Assembly: GCA_009691855.1 (NCBI GenBank)
Contig: SIAI01000031.1
Span: 1 to 55,410, forward strand
DNA: 55,410 nucleotides
Direction: 5' to 3'
Origin: Planctomycetota bacterium
GTDB taxonomy: Bacteria; Planctomycetota; UBA1135; GCA-002686595
Shown here: positions 10,975-18,802 of the stretch, one piece after another
Position numbering within the stretch: the first letter of the stretch is position 1
Layout of the letters: the number at the start of each line of letters is the position of its first letter
Made by a program: the position numbers and the translations under genes
The notes under the pieces: generated by a model
What the model was told of the DNA's origin: nothing
The model's database searches: none
Seen by the model: the letters and a program-made list of their open reading frames with translations, nothing else

Positions 10975-12168
10975 ATGCACGGGCGGATCCTCATCGTCGG
11001 CGGCGGAATCATGGGCGTTTCGATCGCGCAGAAGTGTGCGCCGCGGACGCGCGAGTCGCTGGTCCTGATCGAGAAGAAGCACCTCGGCGCGGGCTCCTCG
11101 GGACGCTCGGGCGCGATCCTGCGCGCGCACTATCGCGACGCGGTCGTGGCGCGCATGGCGCACGAGTCCCTGCGCGAGTATTCGAGCTTCGCGGCGCGCA
11201 CGGGGCTCCCGCTGGGCTTCCAGCGCACGGGCGTGATCACCCTGGCCGGCCCGAAGCAGCCCGAGTGGTGCCAGCGCGTGCGCGAGAACGTGGCGATGAT
11301 GCAGGGCCTCGGCATCCGCGTCGAGCTGGTCGACGCCGCGCGCATGCGCGCGCTGGTGCCCGGCAGCGTCATCGCCGAGGGCAGCGTGGGCTCGTGGGAG
11401 CCCGACGGCGGCTTCGTCGATCCGAACCAGACGCTGGCCTCGTTCGCGCAGCAGGCGACGGAGCTCGGCGCCGAGCTGCGCATGGGCGTCGAGCTGCTCG
11501 AGCTCTGCATGGAGAACGGCCGCGTCAGCGGTGCGCGCACCAGCGCCGGCGAGCTTGTGGCCGAACAGATCGTGGTCGTGGCCGGGCCGTGGACGCGCGC
11601 GCTGCTCGCCCGGCACGGCCTCGACTTCCCGCTCAAGGTCGTGCGCCCCGAGAACCACTACCTGGGCGTGCCCGAGATGGGCCTCGACCCTTCGGGTGCG
11701 GCGCGCGGCGCGCACCCGGTGCTGATCGACCTCGAGCTCGGCTCCTACGCGCGCTGCGATCCGGCCAACGCGCGCACGCGCATCGGGCGCATCGACTACG
11801 ACGACGACCACGAGATCCTCGACCCGGACGCGCTCGACGAGCACGTCAGCCCCGAGCTCGTGCGCTGGGGCCGCGCGGCGCTGAGCGGGCGCATCCCCGC
11901 CTATGCGAGCCGCGCGGACGCCGGCTCGCTGGCCGCCTGGTACACGCTCACGCCCGACGCCCAGGCGCTGATCGGCCCGGTGCCGGGCATCGCGGGCCTG
12001 TTCATCGTCAGCGGCTTCTCGGGCCACGGCTTCAAGCTCGGGCCCGCTGTGGGCGAGGGCGTGGCGCAGATGCTGTTCGGCGAGAAGGTGACCGCGCTCG
12101 ATCCAGCGTTTTTCGCACCCGACCGCTTCCAGGGCGGCGAAGGCTGGGGCGGGCGCTTCGGGTTGTAG
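10975..12168 (+). CDS. FAD-dependent oxidoreductase (DAO family)
   Basis: This 397-residue protein begins MHGRILIVGGGIMGVSIAQK, a Rossmann GxGxxG dinucleotide-binding motif in the first 20 residues. It continues with an acidic strand end (LVLIEKKHLGAGSSGRSGAI) typical of D-amino-acid-oxidase-like enzymes such as sarcosine dehydrogenase or glycine oxidase. The C-terminal FAD motif is FIVSGFSGHGFKLGPAVGEG, and TPDAQALIGPVPG is another family block. It should oxidise the C-N bond of an amino acid or N-methyl amino acid, but the substrate cannot be told. I chose ATG 10975 because the Rossmann strand follows at once; an upstream TTG at 10939 adds 12 unlikely residues. It is monocistronic and divergent from the cupin gene, with the shared promoter region at 10843-10974. 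Confidence 0.88.
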   Translation: MHGRILIVGGGIMGVSIAQKCAPRTRESLVLIEKKHLGAGSSGRSGAILRAHYRDAVVARMAHESLREYSSFAARTGLPLGFQRTGVITLAGPKQPEWCQRVRENVAMMQGLGIRVELVDAARMRALVPGSVIAEGSVGSWEPDGGFVDPNQTLASFAQQATELGAELRMGVELLELCMENGRVSGARTSAGELVAEQIVVVAGPWTRALLARHGLDFPLKVVRPENHYLGVPEMGLDPSGAARGAHPVLIDLELGSYARCDPANARTRIGRIDYDDDHEILDPDALDEHVSPELVRWGRAALSGRIPAYASRADAGSLAAWYTLTPDAQALIGPVPGIAGLFIVSGFSGHGFKLGPAVGEGVAQMLFGEKVTALDPAFFAPDRFQGGEGWGGRFGL

Positions 12169-12283
12169 GCGCAAGCGTTCTCCTCCGTGAAACTTGGCCG
12201 ATCCCGCTCCAAGAGGGGCTCCGTCCGGCTGAGAATGGAGATCCGCGCATCAGGATCGACCCCGGCGCCGTCCCTTTCGCCTC

Positions 12284-15241
12284 ATGGAATCCTCGCTGCC
12301 GCCGACCCCGGACGTCCTGCTGCAACACGCGCGCTTCGTGCGTCTGCTGGCGCGTGGGCTGCTGCGGGACGAGCACGCGGCCGACGACCTGGTGCAGGAG
12401 ACCTGGTTGCGCGCCCTGCGCCGGCCTCCGCGCACGAGCTCGAGCGCGCGCGCGTGGCTGCGTTCGGTCACGGCGCGGCTCTCGATCGAGGGCCTGCGCA
12501 CGCGTGCGCGCAGCGCGGCGCGCGAAGAGCGCGTGGCGCGGCCCGAGGCGCTGCCCTCGGTGAGCGAGGAGCTCGCGCACACCGAGGTCCTGCGCAGCGT
12601 GGCCGAGGCCGTGCTCACGCTCGACGAGCCTTATCGCACGACCGTGCTGCTCGCCTACTGGCGCGACTGGGACGCGCACCGCATCGCTGCGGAGACCGAC
12701 ACGCCGATCGCCACCGTGCGCAGCCGGCTGCAGCGCGCGCACGCCAAGCTGCGCGAGCGCCTCGACCGCGGCCACGGTCGCGAAGCGTGGGCCGTGGCGC
12801 TGGTGTCGGTGCCGGGGGTCGAGGTCGGAGGTGGGGGAGCGGCGCTGCTGGCCGGCGCGGGCGCGCTGTGTCTGGCGGGCTTCGTCCTCTATCTGTGGAA
12901 CTCGCGCGGCGAACGCGAGGAGCCGGCGCTGGCCGCGGCGCTCGGCGAGCCGGCGCCGGCGCCGTCCGCCGCCTCCCCGGTGCTGCAGGCGACGCCGGCG
13001 AGCGTCGGCCGCAGCGCGAGCGGCAACACGGCGACGGTGAGCGCGCTCCACGTCCGCGGGACGGTGACGGACCTCGCCTGCGCCGAACTCGCGCTCCCCG
13101 CGCGGCCCGCGGCCGGGCTGGAGCTGCGCTGGAGCCTCAGCGCGAGCCGAATGGGCCACCCGGCGCTGCTGCGCGGGGCCGCGCAGACCGACGAACAAGG
13201 CCGATTCGAGTGGGAGTGCGCTGATCCCGGGCCGCAACCGCTCTTCCTGTTCGTTTCCTCGCGGGCCGACGGGACCTACCGCGGCCTGTTTCACAGCGCC
13301 AAGTTCGAGCGGCCGACGGACGCGCTCGCGCTCGCGCGCGCGCCGCACGGCGTGCTGCCCGGCAGGGTCGTCGATGAGCGCGGCCAGGGGCTGGGCGGGA
13401 TCGAGCTCACTCTCGACGGCGCCCCGGTCACCAGCGACGCCGACGGCGGCTTCGCCCTCGCGAATGCGAAAGACGCCAAGCCGATCGAGCTCGTCTCGAG
13501 CGGCTGGTCCCTGCTCGGCTGCGATCCGCCCAAGCGCCTGGACGAGGGCGGCTATTCGACGTTGACCGTGCATCTCGGACCGGGCGCGTCGCTGCGCGTG
13601 CGCGTGGTCGATGGCGCGGGTGCGGGCATCCCCTGCGTGCGCGTCTCGGCCTCGCTGCCGCCGAGCGAGCTCGCCCTGCTGCAGCTCGACGGCGACGCGC
13701 CGGCGCGCTGGGCCGAGACCGACGGGAAGGGCGAGGCCCTGCTCGACGATCTGTGGGCCGAGCGCAAGCTGAAGCTCGCGCTGTCGCTGCCGAACGAGCA
13801 GCGCTCGTGCGAGGCGCGCGCGGGGAACCAGCTGATCGTGGTGGGCTCCGCGGATGCTGGACGGCCGATCGTGCTCGCGCGCGGCGAACGTGTGGAACTC
13901 GAGGCGCGCATCGCCGCCGAGTGCGACGTGGCCGGGCAGGTGCTGCTCGCCGACGGTTTGCCGGCGGCCCAGGCGAAGATCGAGGTCGCCGACCTCGGCG
14001 GGAGCGACGAGGGGAACCGGCCGGTGTTGCTCGAGCTAGAGAGCGACGCCGCGGGGCGTTTCGCCGGGCACGTGCGCGCCGCTGAGCTCGTCGGGCCGCT
14101 GCGCGTCACGGCCAGCGCGCCCGAACCCGCCCACGTCGCCGACCGGGTACGCGACGCGCTCGACGAGCTCGGCTATGCCGGCCCGAGCACGGCCAGCGAC
14201 CTGGCCTCGATCCCCAGGCCGGCCGCCCACGTCGAGCTCGCACCTGACGACGTCGAAGGGCTGGCGTCGCTCGCGCTCACCCTCGCGCCGCGTCTGGCGA
14301 TCCGCGGGCTCCTGCGCGGCCGCGACGGCGCGCCGCTCGCGAGCCTCGGACGGGGCAGCCGCGTGTGGGCCGCGCAGGCCGGCAGCACCTACCACGGCCA
14401 CGGCGTGCCCGCGCTCGTCGTGAAGGACGCGCCCGGCGTGTTCGAGGTCCGCGGGCTCGAACCCGGAGCCTACGACCTGTTCGTGTCCGAGGAGCTGCAG
14501 GGCTGGTACACGTTCGAGAACTTCCTGCAGCGCTTCCCCGGCATCCAGGCCGGCACCACCGATCTCGACCTGCGCCTCGGGTCGCGGCGCGAGGCGCGCA
14601 TCCGCGTGCGCCTGAACGGCGCCGAACCGAGCTCGACGGTCGTGCTGCAGCGCAAGCTGTTCGCGCCGGGCGACTTCTCCGCGGCGCGCGCGCAGCGCGA
14701 GGAGCGCGTGCGCGGCGCCAGCGGCTGGCCCACGGGCACGGTGTTCGGCTTCACCGGCGTAGGCGGCAGTCGCGTGAACCGCGCCCAGACGACCGACGGC
14801 TACGACGAGTTCGAGGGCGCCGAACACGCGCTCCAGCCGCTCGAGCCCGGCTGGTACGCGCTCGGCGTGCACGCGCCCGGCTTCTTTCCGCTGGCGACGC
14901 GCGTCCTGTGGTTCGACGAGGGCGAGTACGTCGTCGACTTCGAGCTCCAGCCCGAGACTACCCTGCGCGGTCGCGTGAATGGTGCGACGAGCGACGAGTT
15001 CCTGGCCGTGACGCTGCTGGACGAGCGCGGCGAGCCCGTGACCTTCGCGCCGCTCGACGGCTACTGCGAGAGCGCCATCGTCTTCGATCTCTCCGCGAGC
15101 GGCGAGTTCGCGCTGCGCCACGTGCCCACCGGCCCGCTGCGTCTGCGCTGCGGCTCGCGCGCCGAACTCGCGCGCGGCGACTTCCGCCGCGAACTCGCGC
15201 TCGAGCTGCGCGCCGGCGTGAATCCGTCGCTCGAGCTCTAA
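12284..15241 (+). CDS. ECF-type sigma factor fused to a membrane anchor and carboxypeptidase-regulatory-like domains
   Basis: This 985-residue protein combines domains usually found apart. Residues 1-165 are an ECF sigma factor: region 2 has DDLVQETWLRALRR, and region 4 has YRTTVLLAYWRDWDAHRIA followed by the HTH segment TPIATVRSRLQRAHAKLRER. A single membrane segment follows at about residues 185-206 (ALLAGAGALCLAGFVLYLW). Residues 207-985 would be periplasmic, with several beta-sandwich units containing VVDERGQGLGGIELTLDG-type motifs of carboxypeptidase regulatory-like domains. No anti-sigma gene is adjacent. I infer a membrane-tethered sigma factor that senses through its own extracytoplasmic part; release by proteolysis or action at the membrane cannot be distinguished. 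Long C-terminal extensions on ECF factors are known in planctomycetes. Its last four bases overlap the convergent ABC gene. Confidence 0.85.
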   Translation: MESSLPPTPDVLLQHARFVRLLARGLLRDEHAADDLVQETWLRALRRPPRTSSSARAWLRSVTARLSIEGLRTRARSAAREERVARPEALPSVSEELAHTEVLRSVAEAVLTLDEPYRTTVLLAYWRDWDAHRIAAETDTPIATVRSRLQRAHAKLRERLDRGHGREAWAVALVSVPGVEVGGGGAALLAGAGALCLAGFVLYLWNSRGEREEPALAAALGEPAPAPSAASPVLQATPASVGRSASGNTATVSALHVRGTVTDLACAELALPARPAAGLELRWSLSASRMGHPALLRGAAQTDEQGRFEWECADPGPQPLFLFVSSRADGTYRGLFHSAKFERPTDALALARAPHGVLPGRVVDERGQGLGGIELTLDGAPVTSDADGGFALANAKDAKPIELVSSGWSLLGCDPPKRLDEGGYSTLTVHLGPGASLRVRVVDGAGAGIPCVRVSASLPPSELALLQLDGDAPARWAETDGKGEALLDDLWAERKLKLALSLPNEQRSCEARAGNQLIVVGSADAGRPIVLARGERVELEARIAAECDVAGQVLLADGLPAAQAKIEVADLGGSDEGNRPVLLELESDAAGRFAGHVRAAELVGPLRVTASAPEPAHVADRVRDALDELGYAGPSTASDLASIPRPAAHVELAPDDVEGLASLALTLAPRLAIRGLLRGRDGAPLASLGRGSRVWAAQAGSTYHGHGVPALVVKDAPGVFEVRGLEPGAYDLFVSEELQGWYTFENFLQRFPGIQAGTTDLDLRLGSRREARIRVRLNGAEPSSTVVLQRKLFAPGDFSAARAQREERVRGASGWPTGTVFGFTGVGGSRVNRAQTTDGYDEFEGAEHALQPLEPGWYALGVHAPGFFPLATRVLWFDEGEYVVDFELQPETTLRGRVNGATSDEFLAVTLLDERGEPVTFAPLDGYCESAIVFDLSASGEFALRHVPTGPLRLRCGSRAELARGDFRRELALELRAGVNPSLEL

Positions 15242-15975
15242 CCGAGCTCCAGCAGCTCCCGCGTGGCCGCCTCGCGCGGGTTCACCAGCACCTCTTCCGG
15301 CGGCCCCGACTCGATCACGCGGCCCTCGTGGAAGACGTGTACGCGGTCGGCGGCTTTGCGCGCGAAGCCCATCGAGTGCGTGACCACCACCATCGTGAGC
15401 CCGTCGTCGGCCAGCGCGTCGAGGATGCGCAGGATCTCGCCCGCGCGGCGCGGGTCGAGGGCGCTGGTGGGCTCGTCGAACAGCATCACCGTGGGCTGCA
15501 TGGCGAGCGCGCGCGCGATCGCCACGCGCTGCTGCTCGCCGCCGGAGAGCTGGTCGGGGCGCGAGCGCGCCTTGGCGGCGAGGCCGAAGCGCTCGAGGAG
15601 GTGCAGCGCGCGCTCACGAGCCTCGGCCGGGCTCACGCCGGCGACGTGCACGGGCGCTTCGACGATGTTCGCGAGCGCGCTCATGTGCGGGAAGAGGTGG
15701 AACTGCTGGAACACCATGCCCACCTCCTGGCGCAGCGCGTTGGCGCGGCGCTCCTCCTCCTCGGGCGCGAGCCCCGGGACGAGCGTCGTGCCGGCGATCT
15801 CGATCGCGCCGCCGTCCAGGCGCTCGAGGCCGTTGAGGCAACGCAGGAAGGTGCTCTTGCCGCTGCCCGAGGCGCCGATCACGACCGCGAGCTCGCCGCG
15901 CGCGACCTCCAGCGTCACGCCGCGCAGCACGGCGTGCGCGCCGTAGCTCTTGGTCAGCTCCTGGACGCGGATCAC
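15238..15975 (-). CDS. glnQ: Polar amino-acid ABC transporter ATP-binding protein
   Basis: This ATPase of about 245 residues energises amino-acid uptake. It starts at GTG 15975 (MIRVQELTKSYGAHAVLRGV), overlapping the permease stop as GTGA. Motifs in order are Walker A GASGSGKST (about 33-41), Q-loop MVFQQFHLFPHM, ABC signature LSGGEQQRVAIARAL, Walker B VMLFDEPTSALDP, D-loop, and the switch His in VVVTHSMGFA. It is full length for the GlnQ/HisP family. It is the second gene of a two-gene transporter whose first gene supplies both binding protein and permease. The stop codon lies within the last four bases of the convergent sigma-fusion gene. Confidence 0.93.
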   Translation of the reverse strand: MIRVQELTKSYGAHAVLRGVTLEVARGELAVVIGASGSGKSTFLRCLNGLERLDGGAIEIAGTTLVPGLAPEEEERRANALRQEVGMVFQQFHLFPHMSALANIVEAPVHVAGVSPAEARERALHLLERFGLAAKARSRPDQLSGGEQQRVAIARALAMQPTVMLFDEPTSALDPRRAGEILRILDALADDGLTMVVVTHSMGFARKAADRVHVFHEGRVIESGPPEEVLVNPREAATRELLELG

Positions 15976-17444
15976 GCGCGCAGCGCGCGCTCGAGGCGCG
16001 CGGAGAGCAGCGACAGCGGGTAGCTCATGACCAGATACAACACCGCTGCCATGGCCGCCAGCGGCAAGACGTCGGACGGATGCGTCATGGCCGCGATGTT
16101 GTAGCGCTTGGTCAGCTCGACCACGGTGATCACCGAGCACACCGAGGTGTCCTTGAACAGCGCGATGAAGTCGTTCGTCACCGCGGGGACGACGATGCGC
16201 ACGGCCTGGGGGACGACGACGCGCCGCAGCGCGAGGCGGCGCGACATGCCCAGCACCAGCGCCGCTTCCATCTGACCCACGGGCACGGCCTGCAGGCCGG
16301 CGCGGTAGATCTCGGCCTCGTAGGCGGAGTAGTTGACGGCCAGGCCCAGGACGGCGGCGCCGAGCGCGGGGAGTTCGAGCCCGGCGTTGGGCAGCACGTA
16401 GAACAGCACGAAGAGCTGCAGCATCAACGGCGTGCCGCGGAGCACCTCCACGTAGAGCGTGAGCGGCCAGGCGACCAACCGCGGCCCGTACAGGCGCCCC
16501 AGGGCGATGCCGAGGCCCAGCAGGATCGCCAGCGGGAAGGACAGCAGCGAGAGGAGCACCGTCATGCCCGCCGATTCGAGCAGCGGCACGCCATAGCGCG
16601 CGAAGAAGCCCGCTTCCACGGCGGCTTCGTCGCTCGCGGCGGGCAGGCTCAGGTACTCCGTGTTCTCCTGCGCCGCGGTCCAGATGCCGTAGCGTTCGTC
16701 GATCGCGCGCAGGGTGCCCTCCGTGCGCAGGGCGAGCAGCGCGCGATCGAGTGCCGTGTGCAGGCGCTGCTCCCCGCGCCGAACGTAGATCACGTAGCGC
16801 CCGGGCGCGACCGGCGCGCCGGTGAAGGCGAGCTCGGGGAACTCCGCGCGGTAGAAGAGCGCGATCGGCAAGTCCTGCAGCGTCGCGTCGAGGCGGCCGG
16901 AGACGACGTCGCCCATCGCGTTCGTGTTGCCGTCGTAGGAGACGAGCTCGAGCGTGGGGCAGCGCTGTGCGAGGTAGCTCTCGGCCGACGAGCCGCCCAG
17001 CACGCCGACCTGTTTCGGCGGCGCGCTCGCCAGCCACTCCCAGCTCGCGCCCGCCGCGTCCGCGCGCGTCAGGAGCTGCAGCTCGAACACGTAGTACGGC
17101 AGCGTCGCGGCCATGTCGCGCGCGCGCTCGGGCGTCCACTCGTAGCCGTTCAGCACCAGGTCGATGCGCCCGGTCTTCAGGAGATCGGGCAGCTTGTCCC
17201 ACGGCCCCTGCGCGAACTGCGCGGCGATCGGCGCGCCGAGTTCGCGCGTGAGCTCGAGCGCCAGCGCGTCGGCGAGCTCGACCTCGAAACCGATGCGCCG
17301 CGACGGCTCGGCGGGATCGGGGAAGAGGTACGGCCCGCCGCCCTCCTCGTCCGCGCCCCAGGTGAAGGCACCGCGCGCGCGGATCGCCTCGAGCGCGTCG
17401 GAGGGAGCTTGGAGCGCGAGCAGCGCGAGCGCGAGGGTCAGCAC
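15972..17444 (-). CDS. Fused amino-acid ABC substrate-binding protein and permease
   Basis: This 490-residue fusion begins with a signal-like segment (MLTLALALLALQAPSDA). Residues 20-265 form a family 3 solute-binding domain: RARGAFTWGADEEGG, RRIGFEVELADALA, GRIDLVLNGYEWTPERARDM and GNTNAMGDVVSGRLDA are the usual blocks. From about residue 285 comes a HisM/GlnP-type permease with about five membrane helices and the EAA loop QMEAALVLGMSRRLALRRVVVPQA. Such binding-protein/permease fusions are known for glutamine-type importers. Together with the downstream ATPase it forms a complete importer for a polar amino acid, probably as a homodimer. Residue-level specificity cannot be assigned. Confidence 0.92.
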   Translation of the reverse strand: MLTLALALLALQAPSDALEAIRARGAFTWGADEEGGGPYLFPDPAEPSRRIGFEVELADALALELTRELGAPIAAQFAQGPWDKLPDLLKTGRIDLVLNGYEWTPERARDMAATLPYYVFELQLLTRADAAGASWEWLASAPPKQVGVLGGSSAESYLAQRCPTLELVSYDGNTNAMGDVVSGRLDATLQDLPIALFYRAEFPELAFTGAPVAPGRYVIYVRRGEQRLHTALDRALLALRTEGTLRAIDERYGIWTAAQENTEYLSLPAASDEAAVEAGFFARYGVPLLESAGMTVLLSLLSFPLAILLGLGIALGRLYGPRLVAWPLTLYVEVLRGTPLMLQLFVLFYVLPNAGLELPALGAAVLGLAVNYSAYEAEIYRAGLQAVPVGQMEAALVLGMSRRLALRRVVVPQAVRIVVPAVTNDFIALFKDTSVCSVITVVELTKRYNIAAMTHPSDVLPLAAMAAVLYLVMSYPLSLLSARLERALRA

Positions 17445-17613
17445 GGCGCATCAGGGAACGCTGCGCGAGGGGCGTGCGCAAGGGCGTCGTCGCCGAGAGC
17501 GCGAGTTCACGCCGTTCGAGCCGCAACCTGCGCGACGCCCGTGCGTCTGTTCGAGCTTCTGGCCGCTTTTCAACGAGCCCTGGTTTGCTCTTCAACGAGT
17601 GCGGTACGATCCG

Positions 17614-17910
17614 ATGGTGCACTTCGAGCCGACACCCGAGCAGCAGCGCTTCATCGACGCCCAGCTGCGCACCGGGCGCTTCCGTGACGCGGGCGAGGTT
17701 CTGCGCGCGGGCCTCGAGCTGTGGATGAGGCGTCAGCCGCCGTAGAGCTACGAGGAGTGGCTGGCGGACGCGCGGCAGAAGATCCAGGAGGGGCTGGACG
17801 AGCTCGAGCGCGGGGAATTCGTGGACGGAGAGACGGTCCTGCGCGAGATGGAGGCGCGAACCGAGCGGCGCCGCCAGCGCGAAGAAGCGGAGAAAAGGCC
17901 GCAACCCTGA
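17614..17910 (+). pseudogene. parD: ParD-type antitoxin interrupted by an in-frame amber codon
   Basis: From ATG 17614 the frame reads a ParD/CopG-like N-terminus (FEPTPEQQRFIDAQLRTGRF, then AGEVLRAGLELWMRR). It hits TAG at 17743-17745, codon 44. The same frame continues with a typical ParD tail (SYEEWLADARQKIQEGLDEL, then GEFVDGETVLREMEAR) to TGA at 17908-17910. Without the stop it would be a normal antitoxin of 98 residues that binds DNA as a dimer and blocks the toxin through the tail. The truncated product would keep most of the DNA-binding fold but lose the toxin-binding part. The toxin gene 24 bases downstream is also broken, so the pair looks decayed rather than regulated by readthrough. 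Confidence 0.75.
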
Positions 17911-17934
17911 GCCGAGCGGCCGGTCATCGGCCGC

Positions 17935-18247
17935 TTGGAACCGTTTCAATTCTCCCTGCGCGCGCGCCAGGATTTGGCCGAGCTCTACGACCATGTGGCG
18001 TCCGAGTCGGGTGCCGATCGCGCGGACGCCCTGCGTCACGAGTTCGACTCGGCGTTACGCCTTCTTGCCGGCGTGCCGGGAATGGGGCCTTGGCGGGAGG
18101 AGCTTGCGGACGAGGGTCCTTCGCGTCTGGAGGGTGTACCGCTGGTTGATCGTCTATCGGCCCGGGACGAATCCGCTCGAGATCGTCCGCGTTCTGGGTG
18201 GTTGGCGGGAGCTGTCGGAGCGGATGCGGGAGAGCGAGGACGAGTGA
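17935..18247 (+). pseudogene. parE: ParE-type toxin with a frameshift near base 18118
   Basis: The N-terminal part from TTG 17935 (FQFSLRARQDLAELYDHVA, then LRLLAGVPGMGPWREELADEG) is a RelE/ParE toxin fold. At about 18118 the family-like sequence jumps to the +1 frame and continues LRVWRVYRWLIVYRPGTNP, then LEIVRVLGGWRELSE, to TGA at 18245-18247. Removing one C from the run at 18118-18119 would restore one frame of about 103 residues. ParE inhibits DNA gyrase, and its C-terminal strands carry the active surface, so the shifted product should be inactive. A sequencing error is possible, but the neighbouring antitoxin also carries a stop. Confidence 0.75.
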
Positions 18248-18255
18248 TGAGAGGC

Positions 18256-18421
18256 TAGTGTCCCTTCCCCGAAGTAGCGCCAACAATGCGCCGCACTGAA
18301 TCGCCGCTGGCGGCGTTGCGCCCCCTCCCTAGTATTGCAGCCAATACGCGTCGTTGGCGCGCCTGGCCAGCGACGATCCATCACGGCGCCTTGTTGGCGC
18401 TACTTCGGGGAAGGAACACTA
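18256..18421. mobile_element. 166-bp MITE-like element with 38-bp terminal inverted repeats
   Basis: The left end reads TAGTGTCCCTTCCCCGAAGT at 18256; the right end, read inward on the other strand from 18421, reads TAGTGTTCCTTCCCCGAAGT. The inverted repeats extend over 38 bases with two mismatches. The 90-base centre holds no coding frame and has its own smaller inverted repeats. The same 7 bases, GAGAGGC, flank the element at 18249-18255 and 18422-18428, the expected footprint of a target-site duplication. TA at both outer ends leaves an IS630/mariner-type TA insertion as an alternative, but then the 7-base match would be coincidental. It sits between the decayed parDE genes and the end of fliN, and its folded RNA could also terminate the fliN transcript. 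Confidence 0.85.
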
Positions 18422-18436
18422 GAGAGGCGGCGAGCC

Positions 18437-18802
18437 CTACGGCTCGACGCTCGTGATCCGCACACCGTAGTGATTCTCGATCGTCACGATCTCGCCGTGC
18501 GCGACGATCTTGCCGTTCACCAGGATGTCGGCCGGCTCGTGGGACTCGCGGTCGAGCTCCAGCAACGAACCCGACTTCAGGCGGCACAGGTCGCCGAGCG
18601 TCAGGCGCACGCGCCCGAGTTGCACGGTGACCGGGATGGGCACGTCGGAGAGCTGTTGCAGCGAGAGCTCTTCGCCGCCGGCGCCGGCCTGGGCCAGCTC
18701 CTCGAGCTTGCGCGTGCCGACGGCCACGGCCTCGGCCGCCTGGTCGAGGGCCTTCTCGAGCTTGCCCGCTTGCGCGGACGGAGTGGTTTCTGCTTGGCTC
18801 AT
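18437..18802 (-). CDS. fliN: Flagellar motor switch protein FliN
   Basis: This 121-residue C-ring protein has its SpoA (surface presentation of antigens) domain at about residues 46-121: LSDVPIPVTVQLGRVRLTLG, then LCRLKSGSLLELDRE and ADILVNGKIVAHGEIV, closing with GVRITSVEP. These blocks are diagnostic for FliN. The first 45 residues form an alanine/glutamate-rich, probably helical extension. The ATG at 18802 overlaps the fliM stop as ATGA. With FliM and FliG it forms the cytoplasmic switch that sets rotation direction in response to CheY-P. It is the last gene of the motE-fliN unit, and the MITE lies 15 bases beyond its stop. Confidence 0.93.
   Translation of the reverse strand: MSQAETTPSAQAGKLEKALDQAAEAVAVGTRKLEELAQAGAGGEELSLQQLSDVPIPVTVQLGRVRLTLGDLCRLKSGSLLELDRESHEPADILVNGKIVAHGEIVTIENHYGVRITSVEP

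Noticed and set aside
18256..18421. Inverted repeat considered as a simple terminator
   Set aside because: The 38-bp arms, 90-bp centre and flanking 7-bp direct repeat fit a transposed element better, though it may also terminate transcription.
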